From NCBI GenBank assembly GCA_963753845.1, contig CAVWEI010000001.1:310001-374000 (forward strand): a stretch of DNA of 64,000 nt, given 5' to 3'. Numbering within the stretch: position 1 is the stretch's first letter; every line of letters starts with the position of its first letter. The notes under the pieces were generated by a model. The model saw only the letters and a program-made list of their open reading frames with translations. It had not been told where the DNA came from and searched no databases. Position numbers and translations under genes: made by a program. Below, piece by piece: positions 51,028 through 60,141 of the stretch. The DNA comes from Thiosocius sp963753845 (GTDB taxonomy: Bacteria > Pseudomonadota > Gammaproteobacteria > Chromatiales > Chromatiaceae).

Positions 51028-51090
51028 CGTCGGTCCCGCACTGAAGTATCATTCCAGGCTTCCCATCCGGCACCACACCTCGGGGTTCCC

Positions 51091-54000
51091 ATGCTGACAC
51101 TGCGCGGCGCGCCCGCCCTTTCTGAATTTCGACTGAACAAACTCCAGAAGCGCCTGTCGGCAGTCGTCGGTGAAGATGTTGGTCTGAGTGCGGAGTACAT
51201 CCATTTCGTCGAGTTCGACGGTGATTTGGCCGGGTCGGACAGGCAACTGATGGAACGTCTCCTGGACTATGGTCCGGCGCACGGTATGACCTCGGAAGAA
51301 GGGCAGCTGTTCCTCGTGATCCCTCGTCCGGGCACGATCTCGCCCTGGTCGAGCAAGGCCACCGACATTGCGCACAACTGCGGCCTCGGGCAGGTGCGCC
51401 GGATAGAGCGCGGTATCGCTTACTGGGTCGACGGCGCCGACCGCGCCGGTCGGGCGGACGTGGGTGCGCAGCTGCATGACCGCATGACCCAGGTTGTCCT
51501 GGCCGACATGGATGCGGCCGGGATGTTGTTCCGGCACGCGCAGCCCAGGCCGTTCACCAACGTCGATGTACTGCAGGGCGGTCGGACGGCTCTGGTTGCC
51601 GCCAACAGCGAGCTGGGACTGGCCCTGTCGGAAGACGAGGTGGACTATCTTGCCGAGAGTTTCGCGGCACTGGGTCGCAACCCCAGCGATGTCGAGCTCA
51701 TGATGTTTGCGCAGGCCAACTCGGAGCACTGCCGACACAAGATATTCAACGCCAGCTGGTCGATCGATGGCGAGCCGCAGGCACATTCGCTGTTCGCGAT
51801 GATCCGCAACACCACGGAACTGGCACCCGGGGATGTCCTGTCGGCCTATACCGACAATGCTGCGGTGATCCGGGGCTGCGAGGGCTACCGTTTCTACCCC
51901 GACCCGGAGACCGGGGCATACGGCCGCCACGACGAAGACATCCACATCCTTATGAAGGTGGAGACGCACAATCACCCGACCGCGATCTCACCGGACCCGG
52001 GTGCGGCCACGGGTGCGGGCGGAGAGATCCGCGACGAAGGTGCGACCGGGATCGGCGGCAAACCCAAGGCCGGGCTGTGCGGCTTCTCGGTGTCCAACCT
52101 GCGCATACCGGGCGCAGAACAACCCTGGGAGACCGATTTCGGCAAGCCCGATCGCATCGTCAGTGCGCTCGACATCATGCTCGAGGGGCCGATCGGTGCG
52201 GCCGCGTTCAACAACGAGTTCGGACGGCCCAATCTCCTGGGCTATTTCCGCAGCTTCGAACAGCTCGTGCCGTCCGATGCCGGCGAGGAACTGCGTGGCT
52301 ATCACAAACCGATCATGCTCGCCGGCGGCCTGGGCAACATCCGCGCCGGCCATGTCGACAAAAAGGCCTTCCCGGCAGGTACCCCGCTGGTCGTACTGGG
52401 CGGCCCCGCCATGCTGATTGGACTGGGTGGTGGCGCGGCCTCGTCGATGGCCTCGGGCACCTCGGCCGAAGACCTTGATTTCGCCTCGGTACAGCGCGCC
52501 AACCCCGAGATGGAGCGCCGGTGCCAGGAGGTGATCGATCGTTGCTGGCAGCGTGGCGATGACAACCCGATCCTGTTCGTGCACGACGTAGGCGCCGGAG
52601 GGCTGTCGAATGCGCTGCCGGAACTGGTGCATGACGGTGGGTGCGGCGGGGACTTCGAATTGCGCGAGGTGCCGAGCGATGACCCAGGCATGGCACCGAT
52701 GGAGATCTGGTGCAACGAGTCACAGGAACGCTATGTCATGGCGGTCGCGCGTGAACGGCTGGGGGCCTTCGAAGCGCTGTGCCGGCGCGAGCGTTGTCCG
52801 TACGCCGTTGTCGGTGAGGCAACTGCGGATCAGCGGCTGCGGCTGGGTGACCGTCATTTCGAGGCCAACCCCATCGACATGCCGATGTCGCTGCTGTTCG
52901 GCAAGCCGCCGCGCATGCATCGCGAAGTCACCTCTGTCCCGTCTGTGCCACAACCTCTCAGGCTCGAAGGGGTCAGTGTCGAGCAGGCCGCCGCCCGTGT
53001 GCTGCGCCTGCCCACGGTGGCCAACAAGACCTTCCTGATATCGATCGGCGACCGCAGCATCACGGGCATGGTCGCGCGCGACCAGATGGTCGGGCCCTGG
53101 CAGATTCCGGTTGCCGACGTCGCGGTGACGGTCGCCGACTATGACGGCTATCGTGGCGAGGCGATGAGCATCGGCGAGCGCACCCCGGTGGCCCTGCTGG
53201 ATGCCGCGGCCTCCGGACGTATGGCGGTCGGTGAGGCGCTCACCAACCTGGCCGCGGCGTCGATCGACAAGATCGGTGACGTAAAGCTCTCGGCCAACTG
53301 GATGGCGGCGGCCGGACATCGCGGCGAGGATGCGCGCCTGTACGAAACTGTGCGTGCGGTGGGCATGGAGTTCTGCCCGGCGCTCGGGATAGCAATCCCT
53401 GTCGGCAAGGATTCGATGTCGATGAAGACCGTGTGGCAGCAGGACGGTGAGCAGCACGAGATGGCCGCGCCACTGTCGCTGATTATTTCTGCGTTTGCAC
53501 CGGCCTACGACGTGCGCCATACACTGACCCCGCAGCTGCGGACCGACCGCGGTGATACCGACCTGGTGCTGATTGATCTCGGGCGGGGCATGAACCGCCT
53601 CGGGGGCTCGGCGCTGGGCCAGGTGTATCGACAGATCGGTGACCGTGTCCCCGACATCGAGGATGCGGCTCAACTCAAGGCCCTGTTCGACATGGTGCAG
53701 GACCTCAACCGCGACGGCCTGATCCTCGCCTACCATGACCGCTCCGACGGTGGCCTGTTCACGACCCTGTGCGAGATGGCCTTCGCGGGTCGCTGTGGGC
53801 TGGAGATTGACCTCACGGGGCTGGCACAGGACGACCTGGCGGTGCTGTTCAACGAGGAGTTGGGTGCGGTCCTTCAGGTTCGTCACGCCGACAGCGATGA
53901 CGTGCTCAACGCCCTCGAGCATGCGGGGTTGGGAGACTGCTGTCAGCTGATCGGCACCGTGGGCGAGGGTGACGCGATAGTCATCCGGCACGGCGTGCGA

Positions 54001-54963
54001 CTGGTTTACAGTGGGCTGCGTTCAAGCCTGCAGCAGGCCTGGTCCGAGACCACGTTGCACATGCAGTCGCTGCGCGACGATCCGGATTGTGCCCTGGAGG
54101 AGTTTGCGCGGATCACTCAGCAGGATCCCGGGCTCTCGGTGCATCTGAGCTTCGACCACAACGACGATATCGCGGCACCGCTGGTCGAGGCGGGCCGTCC
54201 GCGGGTGGCCATCCTCCGGGAGCAGGGGGTGAACGGCCAGGTCGAGATGGCGGCCGCGTTCAACAAGGCCGGCCTGGAATGCGTCGATGTGCACATGTCC
54301 GACATACTCGAAGGCCGCGTCACCCTGGACGCCTTTCAGGGCATGGTGGCCTGCGGTGGCTTCAGCTATGGCGACGTGCTTGGGGCCGGCGAGGGCTGGG
54401 CCAAGTCGATCCTGTTCAATAGCCGCGCACGTGATCAGTTCAGTGCCTTTTTCGAGCGCGAAGACACCTTCAGCCTGGGCGTTTGCAACGGCTGCCAGAT
54501 GCTGTCCAACCTGAAGACCCTGATCCCGGGTGCGCAGGGCTGGCCGCATTTCGTGCGCAACCGATCCGAGCAGTTCGAGGCGCGTTTCGTGATGGTCGAG
54601 GTGGAGCAGTCGGCCTCAATCCTGCTCGACGGCATGGCCGGATCGCGGATTCCGATCGCGGTGGCGCACGGTGAGGGCAGGGCCGAGTTTGCCGGTGCGG
54701 ACCAGCTGGCTGCGGTGACACCGCAGATCGCCCTGCGCTATATCGAGAACAGCGGCGAAACCGCCCTTCGATACCCGGCCAATCCGAACGGTTCACCGCG
54801 TGGGATCACCGGCCTGACCAGCAGCGACGGCCGGGTCACCATCATGATGCCCCACCCCGAGCGCGTGGTGCGTGCGGTGCAGAACTCGTGGCATCCGGAT
54901 GACTGGATCGAGGACGCGCCCTGGCGGCGCCTGTTCCGCAATGCCCGGAGATGGCTCGGCTGA
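51091..54963 (+). CDS. purL: Phosphoribosylformylglycinamidine synthase PurL (large single-chain type)
   Basis: A 1290-residue enzyme for step four of purine synthesis, converting FGAR, glutamine and ATP to FGAM. The N-terminal linker region, the duplicated FGAM synthetase halves (KVETHNHPTAISP in the first; VGKDSMSMKT in the second) and the C-terminal glutamine amidotransferase with the catalytic cysteine in LGVCNGCQML and the MMPHPER histidine are all visible. The single-chain form is the gammaproteobacterial type. The 3' end overlaps slyX (TGATG). Confidence 0.98.
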   Translation: MLTLRGAPALSEFRLNKLQKRLSAVVGEDVGLSAEYIHFVEFDGDLAGSDRQLMERLLDYGPAHGMTSEEGQLFLVIPRPGTISPWSSKATDIAHNCGLGQVRRIERGIAYWVDGADRAGRADVGAQLHDRMTQVVLADMDAAGMLFRHAQPRPFTNVDVLQGGRTALVAANSELGLALSEDEVDYLAESFAALGRNPSDVELMMFAQANSEHCRHKIFNASWSIDGEPQAHSLFAMIRNTTELAPGDVLSAYTDNAAVIRGCEGYRFYPDPETGAYGRHDEDIHILMKVETHNHPTAISPDPGAATGAGGEIRDEGATGIGGKPKAGLCGFSVSNLRIPGAEQPWETDFGKPDRIVSALDIMLEGPIGAAAFNNEFGRPNLLGYFRSFEQLVPSDAGEELRGYHKPIMLAGGLGNIRAGHVDKKAFPAGTPLVVLGGPAMLIGLGGGAASSMASGTSAEDLDFASVQRANPEMERRCQEVIDRCWQRGDDNPILFVHDVGAGGLSNALPELVHDGGCGGDFELREVPSDDPGMAPMEIWCNESQERYVMAVARERLGAFEALCRRERCPYAVVGEATADQRLRLGDRHFEANPIDMPMSLLFGKPPRMHREVTSVPSVPQPLRLEGVSVEQAAARVLRLPTVANKTFLISIGDRSITGMVARDQMVGPWQIPVADVAVTVADYDGYRGEAMSIGERTPVALLDAAASGRMAVGEALTNLAAASIDKIGDVKLSANWMAAAGHRGEDARLYETVRAVGMEFCPALGIAIPVGKDSMSMKTVWQQDGEQHEMAAPLSLIISAFAPAYDVRHTLTPQLRTDRGDTDLVLIDLGRGMNRLGGSALGQVYRQIGDRVPDIEDAAQLKALFDMVQDLNRDGLILAYHDRSDGGLFTTLCEMAFAGRCGLEIDLTGLAQDDLAVLFNEELGAVLQVRHADSDDVLNALEHAGLGDCCQLIGTVGEGDAIVIRHGVRLVYSGLRSSLQQAWSETTLHMQSLRDDPDCALEEFARITQQDPGLSVHLSFDHNDDIAAPLVEAGRPRVAILREQGVNGQVEMAAAFNKAGLECVDVHMSDILEGRVTLDAFQGMVACGGFSYGDVLGAGEGWAKSILFNSRARDQFSAFFEREDTFSLGVCNGCQMLSNLKTLIPGAQGWPHFVRNRSEQFEARFVMVEVEQSASILLDGMAGSRIPIAVAHGEGRAEFAGADQLAAVTPQIALRYIENSGETALRYPANPNGSPRGITGLTSSDGRVTIMMPHPERVVRAVQNSWHPDDWIEDAPWRRLFRNARRWLG

Positions 54964-55169
54964 TGCAGGACCAACTCGAAGATCTGCAGATCCGCTTCTC
55001 CCACCAGGAACTGGCCATCGAGGCCCTCAACGAAACGGTGGCGCGCCAGGATCGCCTGATCGCCACGCTGCGCGATGAATTGGCGCGGATCCGGCAGATA
55101 CTGGAGGAACTCAAACCGTCGCCTCTCGGTGCCGATTCGGACCATGAGCCCCCACCGCCTCACTATTGA
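54963..55169 (+). CDS. slyX: SlyX family protein
   Basis: A 68-residue coiled-coil protein (QDQLEDLQIRFSHQELAIEALNE start, Pro/His-rich ending PPPPHY), as in SlyX proteins of gammaproteobacteria; function unknown. ATG 54963 shares one base with the purL stop and matches the usual family start; an in-frame ATG at 54951 is an alternative. The following 100 bases before the S1 gene contain no feature that I can support. Confidence 0.88.
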   Translation: MQDQLEDLQIRFSHQELAIEALNETVARQDRLIATLRDELARIRQILEELKPSPLGADSDHEPPPPHY

Positions 55170-55269
55170 GCGTGCATCGTGCTGGTCAACCGGGTCCCGG
55201 TCCGGGAGCGGGCGGTGGTCGGTGCATTGAAGGGCCGACGAACGCACACGCCAAAGGCGGATTGAACAG

Positions 55270-56106
55270 ATGATCTACATCGGTCGAAAGAACCGCCTTC
55301 AGGTAGTCAAAAAGGTCAGTTTTGGCGCCTATCTGAACGGTGGCGAGTACGGCGAGATCCTGCTGCCGAAACGCGAGGTGCCGGATAGCTGCGAACCGGG
55401 CGACTGGCTGCATGTGTTCATCTATGCTGATTCCGATGACCGGCTGATCGCAACCCGGGAGACACCCCTGGCCATGGTCGGGGAATGCGCCCTGCTCAAG
55501 GTGAGACAGCAGAACGAGGTCGGCACCTTCCTGGACTGGGGGCTGAGCAAGGACCTCCTGTTGCCATTCAGCGAGCAGGCCTGGCCGATGAATCCGGGGC
55601 GGTCGTATGTCGTGTATGTCTTTCTAGACGAGCAGACCAACCGCATTGCGGCATCCACGAAATACAGCCGTCACCTGAAAGAGGACGGCAGCGGTTTTCA
55701 GCCGGGTGAAAAGGTGAAGCTGATGATCGCCTCACGTACCGAACTCGGCTACAAAGCGGTCATCAACAATTCGCACTTGGGTCTGATCTTCAAGACGGAC
55801 GTGTTCCGACCGCTGAAGTTCGGTCAGCAGTTGCCTGGATATATCAAGGCCATACGAGAAGATGGCAAGATCGACCTGTCCCTGCAGCCCTCGTCCGACG
55901 AGGTGCGTGATCAACTGGAGGTGCAGATACTCGACTACCTGCGCCGGCATGGCGGTGTCTCGAACATCACCGACAGAAGTCCGCCGGACCTGATCTACAA
56001 GACCTTCAATACCAGCAAGGCCAGTTTCAAGCGGGCGCTGGGGCGGCTGTACAAGAAGCGCCAGGTACTGATCGAAAAGTACCGCGTTGTCCTGGTGGAG
56101 CAATAG
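55270..56106 (+). CDS. CvfB-type S1 RNA-binding protein
   Basis: A 278-residue protein of the CvfB family, which has several S1-like beta-barrels (about residues 5-60, 68-135, 145-215) and a C-terminal winged helix (about 220-278). Typical stretches are FGAYLNGGEYGEILLPKREVP, VGTFLDWGLSKDLLLPFSEQ and the ending FKRALGRLYKKRQVLI. It is likely cytoplasmic and RNA-binding; in Firmicutes the homologue affects virulence gene expression. An intergenic region of about 320 bases follows. Confidence 0.9.
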   Translation: MIYIGRKNRLQVVKKVSFGAYLNGGEYGEILLPKREVPDSCEPGDWLHVFIYADSDDRLIATRETPLAMVGECALLKVRQQNEVGTFLDWGLSKDLLLPFSEQAWPMNPGRSYVVYVFLDEQTNRIAASTKYSRHLKEDGSGFQPGEKVKLMIASRTELGYKAVINNSHLGLIFKTDVFRPLKFGQQLPGYIKAIREDGKIDLSLQPSSDEVRDQLEVQILDYLRRHGGVSNITDRSPPDLIYKTFNTSKASFKRALGRLYKKRQVLIEKYRVVLVEQ

Positions 56107-56427
56107 GTCTCCGCGAGAACCCCATATGCCAGGGCCCGCCTTGTGCGCAGGGGAGCGGGAGTTGTCAGGGCAGTCAAAAAGATGCCCCGCTTTGCCGCGG
56201 GGCAAATTTGGAGGATGTGCGAAACCTATGGGAGTCACAGGGCACGGATTCAGTATCGTTTAAGCGGTGGCCCCGGGTCATTGACAATGCGCAAGATGAA
56301 CCGGATTCGGCCGTGATCCCTTCCAGCCTCTTCTGCCCGGCGGTTTGCCGGACAGGAACAGTGGATCCCGCGACCGTAACTCCGGCTTGCCCCGGGACGA
56401 ACAGACAGAAAAGGTGAACAGAAAGAC
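56107..56427. other. Intergenic region with one hairpin
   Basis: This stretch of 321 bases holds TGCCCCGC (56183-56190) and GCGGGGCA (56197-56204), a perfect 8-bp stem after an A-run; on the minus strand it would be followed by five T. On the plus strand, after the CvfB gene, the T-tract is poor. No credible gene was found in the remainder; a short open frame at 56208-56417 lacks any recognisable content. Confidence 0.5.
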
Positions 56428-58092
56428 GTGGAGCGGATGAGTGAGAAGGCAATCGACCTGGACTATCTGAGGGCGCAGATCGTTGGCGTGGACACGCTGA
56501 TCGATACCCCCTATGGGGAGCGCCTGATGCTGTATGCGGATTACACTGCCTCCGGACGCTCTCTGTATTTCGTCGAAGACTACCTGCTTCGCCAGTTGCC
56601 CCTTTATGCCAACAGTCACACCGAGGACGATGCCAGTGGACGAGTGACGACCGAACTGCTGCAGCAGGCAGAGGAGCGTATCAAGCAGTCAGTCAATGCC
56701 GGGCCTGACGGACGCATCATTGCCTGCGGGACCGGTGCCACCGGTGCGATCGACCGCATGCAGCAACTGGTGGGGGTGAAGCTGCCGGCCGCCGGTCGTG
56801 CAATGCTCGACGGATTGTTGCAGGGGTTTCTGGGCCAACGGCAGGCAACCGAGTTTGCGGAGTACTGCCTGGTACATCAACCGGTGGTGTTCGTCGGGCC
56901 CTATGAACACCACTCCAATGAAATCTCCTGGCGCGAGAGCCTGGTCACCATTGTCGAGGTCGCGATGGCAGACGATGGCGGCATCGATCTGCGGCACCTC
57001 GAACAGTTGTTGCAGGACCCGGCCTACCAGGGGCGCCTGCGTATCGGTTCCTTTTCGGCGGCCTCCAATGTCACGGGCATGCGTTCCCCGGTCCACCGGC
57101 TCGCGCAGCTCCTGCATCGCCATGACGCGCTGGCGTTCTTCGACTATGCGGCCTCGGCACCCTATGTGCCGATCGACATGAACCCCCAGGGCTTCGATGG
57201 TGCAGAAGATGCCTTTCTGGATGCTGTGTTTATCTCGCCGCACAAGTTCCTGGGCGGCCCGGGTGCGAGCGGGCTGCTGATCTTCAACAAGCGCTGCTAT
57301 CACACCGAGCTTGCCCCAAGCATCGCCGGCGGCGGGACCGTGGATTACGTAGGCCCGGTGGACCACGATTTCATCCACGACATCGAGGCACGTGAGAAGG
57401 CAGGTACGCCGGGCATACTGCAGACGCTGCGCGCGGCCCTGGCGTTCGAGGTGAAGGCGGCGGTCGGGATCGACCGCATCGAGCGGCGCGAGGCAGAGAT
57501 GGTGCGCGAGGCCTTTGCGCGTTGGGGTGCACATCCGCAGATCGAGATCCTCGGCAACCCCGACCCGGCGCGTCGCGTCGGCATCGTCTCATTCAATATC
57601 AAAGACCCCAAGGGCCAGTACCTGCACCCGCGTCTGATCACCACCCTGCTGAACGACCTGTTTGGGATCCAGAGCCGGGCAGGTTGCTCCTGCGCCGGTC
57701 CATACGGACACCAGCTGCTGGGTATCGATGAGCAGAAGGCCGAGGAATACCGTTCCTGGATCACCCGCGGCTATCATGGGATCAAGCCCGGGTGGTGCCG
57801 GGTCGGCTTCCATTACGTCTTCGATGACGCCGAGCTGGAGTACCTGTTGAGCTGCGTCGAGTTCGTGGCGGGGTATGGCCATCGTTTCGTGCACCGATAT
57901 CAGTTCGACGCCCGAAGTGGTATCTGGCGGCACAAGGGCTGGCAGCCACCGCCGGTGTCGTTTTCGCTGCGCGAGGCGCTGCAGGGCGATGCGACCGCGC
58001 CGCAGCCGCTCGCCACGGATGAGCGGCGGCAACGCTATCGGGAATACCTGGAGATCGCCGCACAGCTGGCCGGATCCCCCGCCCCGGCTTGA
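56428..58092 (+). CDS. Class V PLP-dependent aminotransferase/cysteine desulfurase-like protein
   Basis: A 554-residue PLP enzyme of the class V aminotransferase fold. The PLP lysine is K273 in SPHKFLGGPGASG, and ACGTGATGAIDRM binds the cofactor phosphate. A cysteine pair in SRAGCSCAGPYGH resembles the active-site loop of cysteine desulfurases, although the chain is about 150 residues longer than SufS or IscS, with an extended C-terminal part. It may be a desulfurase-like enzyme of unknown substrate. The start is GTG 56428 or ATG 56437. It precedes the msrP-msrQ genes. Confidence 0.82.
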   Translation: MERMSEKAIDLDYLRAQIVGVDTLIDTPYGERLMLYADYTASGRSLYFVEDYLLRQLPLYANSHTEDDASGRVTTELLQQAEERIKQSVNAGPDGRIIACGTGATGAIDRMQQLVGVKLPAAGRAMLDGLLQGFLGQRQATEFAEYCLVHQPVVFVGPYEHHSNEISWRESLVTIVEVAMADDGGIDLRHLEQLLQDPAYQGRLRIGSFSAASNVTGMRSPVHRLAQLLHRHDALAFFDYAASAPYVPIDMNPQGFDGAEDAFLDAVFISPHKFLGGPGASGLLIFNKRCYHTELAPSIAGGGTVDYVGPVDHDFIHDIEAREKAGTPGILQTLRAALAFEVKAAVGIDRIERREAEMVREAFARWGAHPQIEILGNPDPARRVGIVSFNIKDPKGQYLHPRLITTLLNDLFGIQSRAGCSCAGPYGHQLLGIDEQKAEEYRSWITRGYHGIKPGWCRVGFHYVFDDAELEYLLSCVEFVAGYGHRFVHRYQFDARSGIWRHKGWQPPPVSFSLREALQGDATAPQPLATDERRQRYREYLEIAAQLAGSPAPA

Positions 58093-58139
58093 CCGGGTTC
58101 TTGGCGCAAAGGGTGCATGCAAACCGATGTTTGAACACA

Positions 58140-58340
58140 ATGGCTAAGCCAGACTGTCCACGCTGCCGGATGATTAGGACGGTGCTGCTGTCGCTATCGC
58201 TCGGTGGTGCCGCTGGCTTTGCGGCACACCTTTACGGCGGATCCGCGAACCTCTCGATGGCGGCGACGTTTTTCGGCGCGATAGCACCCCTGCTGTGGCA
58301 GGCTCGCCGAAACCGCACTCGCAGGGGGGACTCCGGATGA
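58140..58340 (+). CDS. Small membrane protein with CPxC motif
   Basis: A 66-residue protein with a CPRC motif at residues 6-9 and two hydrophobic segments (about 12-29 and 36-50), ending in a basic tail. It is not recognised. It starts 48 bases after the PLP enzyme and ends 56 bases before msrP, so it may belong to the same transcript. The cysteines face the cytoplasm if the positive-inside rule is applied to the basic tail and RMIR stretch. Confidence 0.55.
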   Translation: MAKPDCPRCRMIRTVLLSLSLGGAAGFAAHLYGGSANLSMAATFFGAIAPLLWQARRNRTRRGDSG

Positions 58341-58395
58341 AATCAACGCGCGACTTTTCCGGTCTAACTGGGAGCGATTACAAAGGCCTGACTCC

Positions 58396-59382
58396 ATGCT
58401 GATCAAGAAATCCTCCGACATCAAACCCTCCGAGATCACCGAGCCGCAGGTCTATGCGCGACGGCGTGAATTTCTCAAGGCCGCAGCGGGGCTGGCGATC
58501 GGCACGATAACGGCTGCTCCCGCTGTGGCCATGTCCCGGTCGGAACCGGAACCACCCCCCAAGCCGGATTGGCCGCGGATACCTATGGAAGGGGTTATCG
58601 ACACGCCCTACGGTGAAGGGCTGAAGTTGACCGACTACGAGTACGTTACCAGTTACAACAACTTCTACGAGTTTGGTACCGGCAAGAGCGATCCAGCGCG
58701 TTATGCGGGGAGTCTCAGGACGCGACCCTGGACGGTGGTGGTCGACGGGGAGTGTGAGGCCCCCGGCCAGATCGGCATCGAGGACATCCTCAGCGCCTTC
58801 CCGCAGGAAGAACGCATTTATCGGCTGCGATGCGTGGAGGCCTGGTCCATGGTTGTGCCCTGGGTGGGCCTGCCGCTGGGCGATCTGCTGAAACGCTTCA
58901 AACCCACCTCGAAGGCCAAGTACGTGGCCTTCGAGACCCTCGTGGACCCCGAACAGATGCGGGGGCAACGGCGTTCGGTGCTGGACTGGCCCTACCGCGA
59001 AGGATTGCGCATGGACGAAGCCATGCACCCGCTGACCCTGTTGGCGACCGGCCTGTACGGTGAGTTTCTGCCAAACCAGAATGGAGCACCCCTGCGACTT
59101 GTTGTGCCCTGGAAATACGGATTCAAGAGTATCAAGTCGGTCGTGCGGATCAGTTTTTCGCAGACCCTCCCCGAGACCACCTGGTGGAAACTCGGGCCGG
59201 ACGAGTACGGTTTCTATTCGAACGTGAATCCCGAGGTTGATCACCCGCGCTGGAGCCAGGCCAGTCACCGCATGATCGGCGAAGGCCTGTTCGCGGACAA
59301 GCAGCCGACACTGATGTTCAATGGCTATGCCGACCAGGTGGCCGATCTCTATCGTGGCATGGACCTGGCCAAGTTCTACTGA
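58396..59382 (+). CDS. msrP: Protein-methionine-sulfoxide reductase catalytic subunit MsrP
   Basis: A 328-residue periplasmic molybdoenzyme that repairs oxidised methionines in envelope proteins. A twin-arginine signal is present (RRREFLKAAAGLAIG, about residues 22-36). The molybdenum-ligating cysteine is C146 in RLRCVEAWSMVVPW, and GEFLPNQNGAPLRLVVPWKYG is typical of the sulfite-oxidase fold. Length matches MsrP (YedY). It needs molybdopterin, whose first step is encoded by moaA in this window. The stop overlaps the msrQ start (TGATG). Confidence 0.96.
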   Translation: MLIKKSSDIKPSEITEPQVYARRREFLKAAAGLAIGTITAAPAVAMSRSEPEPPPKPDWPRIPMEGVIDTPYGEGLKLTDYEYVTSYNNFYEFGTGKSDPARYAGSLRTRPWTVVVDGECEAPGQIGIEDILSAFPQEERIYRLRCVEAWSMVVPWVGLPLGDLLKRFKPTSKAKYVAFETLVDPEQMRGQRRSVLDWPYREGLRMDEAMHPLTLLATGLYGEFLPNQNGAPLRLVVPWKYGFKSIKSVVRISFSQTLPETTWWKLGPDEYGFYSNVNPEVDHPRWSQASHRMIGEGLFADKQPTLMFNGYADQVADLYRGMDLAKFY

Positions 59383-60020
59383 TGCAGGCTGCACGCGGTT
59401 TCGATCATTGGTTGCGCTTTGTCGCCAAGCCGCTGGTGTTCGCGGCCTGCCTGGCCCCATTCGTCCTGTTGCTGGAAGGCGCGCTGACCGGCGATCTAGG
59501 TGCTAACCCACTGGAGCGGGTGACCGATGTCACCGGTCGGTGGGGGCTGCGCTTGCTGTTGCTGACCCTGGCGGTTACGCCTTTGCGCCGTCTGACCGGC
59601 TGGAGCTGGCTGCAGCGTTTTCGCCGGATGCTGGGGTTATTTGTGTTCTTCTACATCACCCTGCATTTTCTGACATGGGTCTGGCTCGATCAGCAGTTCA
59701 GTTGGGGCAATATTCTGGCCGACATCATAAAGCGGCCCTATGTGACGGTGGGCTTTACCGCCTGGCTGCTGCTGCTACCGCTGGCCGCCACCTCGACGCG
59801 GGGCATGATGCGGCGCCTGGGACGCCGATGGCAAAGCCTGCACCGGGCCATTTACCTGATTGCGGTGCTCGGTGTCCTGCACTACATCTGGCTGGTCAAG
59901 GCCGACCTGCTCGAACCCCTGATCTATGCCGGCCTGCTCGCGCTTCTGCTGGCAGTGCGCTGGAGACCCCGGCTGCTTGCAGGATTTCTGCCGGGCGAAA
60001 GGCTTATTAACATCCGCTGA
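59382..60020 (+). CDS. msrQ: MsrQ, haem b membrane partner of MsrP
   Basis: A 212-residue membrane protein with about six hydrophobic helices and conserved haem-ligating histidines (RMLGLFVFFYITLHFLTWVW and LHRAIYLIAVLGVLHYIWL). MsrQ passes electrons from the respiratory chain to MsrP. It is translationally coupled to msrP by a one-base overlap. The stop lies within the first arm of the following terminator-like hairpin. Confidence 0.95.
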   Translation: MQAARGFDHWLRFVAKPLVFAACLAPFVLLLEGALTGDLGANPLERVTDVTGRWGLRLLLLTLAVTPLRRLTGWSWLQRFRRMLGLFVFFYITLHFLTWVWLDQQFSWGNILADIIKRPYVTVGFTAWLLLLPLAATSTRGMMRRLGRRWQSLHRAIYLIAVLGVLHYIWLVKADLLEPLIYAGLLALLLAVRWRPRLLAGFLPGERLINIR

Positions 60021-60041
60021 TTTTTCAGATGCGGATTTTTT
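60012..60041 (+). terminator. Terminator of msrPQ
   Basis: ATCCGC (60012-60017) pairs with GCGGAT (60031-60036) and is followed by a T-run to 60041. It overlaps the msrQ stop codon. Its loop contains TTTTCA, a possible -35 of the next transcript. Confidence 0.7.
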
Positions 60042-60050
60042 CCCTATACT
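60022..60050 (+). promoter_or_regulatory. Candidate promoter of an orphan small RNA
   Basis: TTTTCA (60022-60027) and TATACT (60045-60050) are spaced by 17 bases, with 4 of 6 and 5 of 6 matches to the sigma-70 consensus. No gene starts downstream before a strong terminator about 55 bases on. Confidence 0.45.
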
Positions 60051-60056
60051 CCGCTC

Positions 60057-60132
60057 CGATCTAGAACTTGCACATCAAGAACAGGTTCAGAGGTGGATGG
60101 AGAAACGCCCCGCATCGCGGGGCGTTTTTTTT
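60057..60132 (+). ncRNA. Candidate small RNA bounded by a strong terminator
   Basis: A predicted transcript of about 75 nucleotides. It contains a first hairpin (GAACTTG 60064-60070 with CAGGTTC 60082-60088, 11-base loop), a purine-rich linker with two GGA motifs (60095-60101) and a terminator (CGCCCCGC 60106-60113, CGGGGCG ending at 60124, then eight T). The orientation, promoter spacing and lack of a gene make it a small RNA candidate. No known family is recognised. It might instead be only the terminator of read-through transcription. Confidence 0.4.
60103..60132. terminator. Strong rho-independent terminator
   Basis: CGCCCCGC (60106-60113) and GCGGGGCG (60117-60124) form an 8-bp GC stem with an ATC loop, flanked by AAA and eight T. 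It lies directly before the 3' end of the minus-strand GNAT gene. Confidence 0.9.
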
Positions 60133-60141
60133 ATTCCGTGG

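Noticed and set aside
56208..56417. A 69-codon open frame in the gap before the PLP enzyme
   Set aside because: No ribosome site, no recognisable content, and it begins in the hairpin-bearing region.
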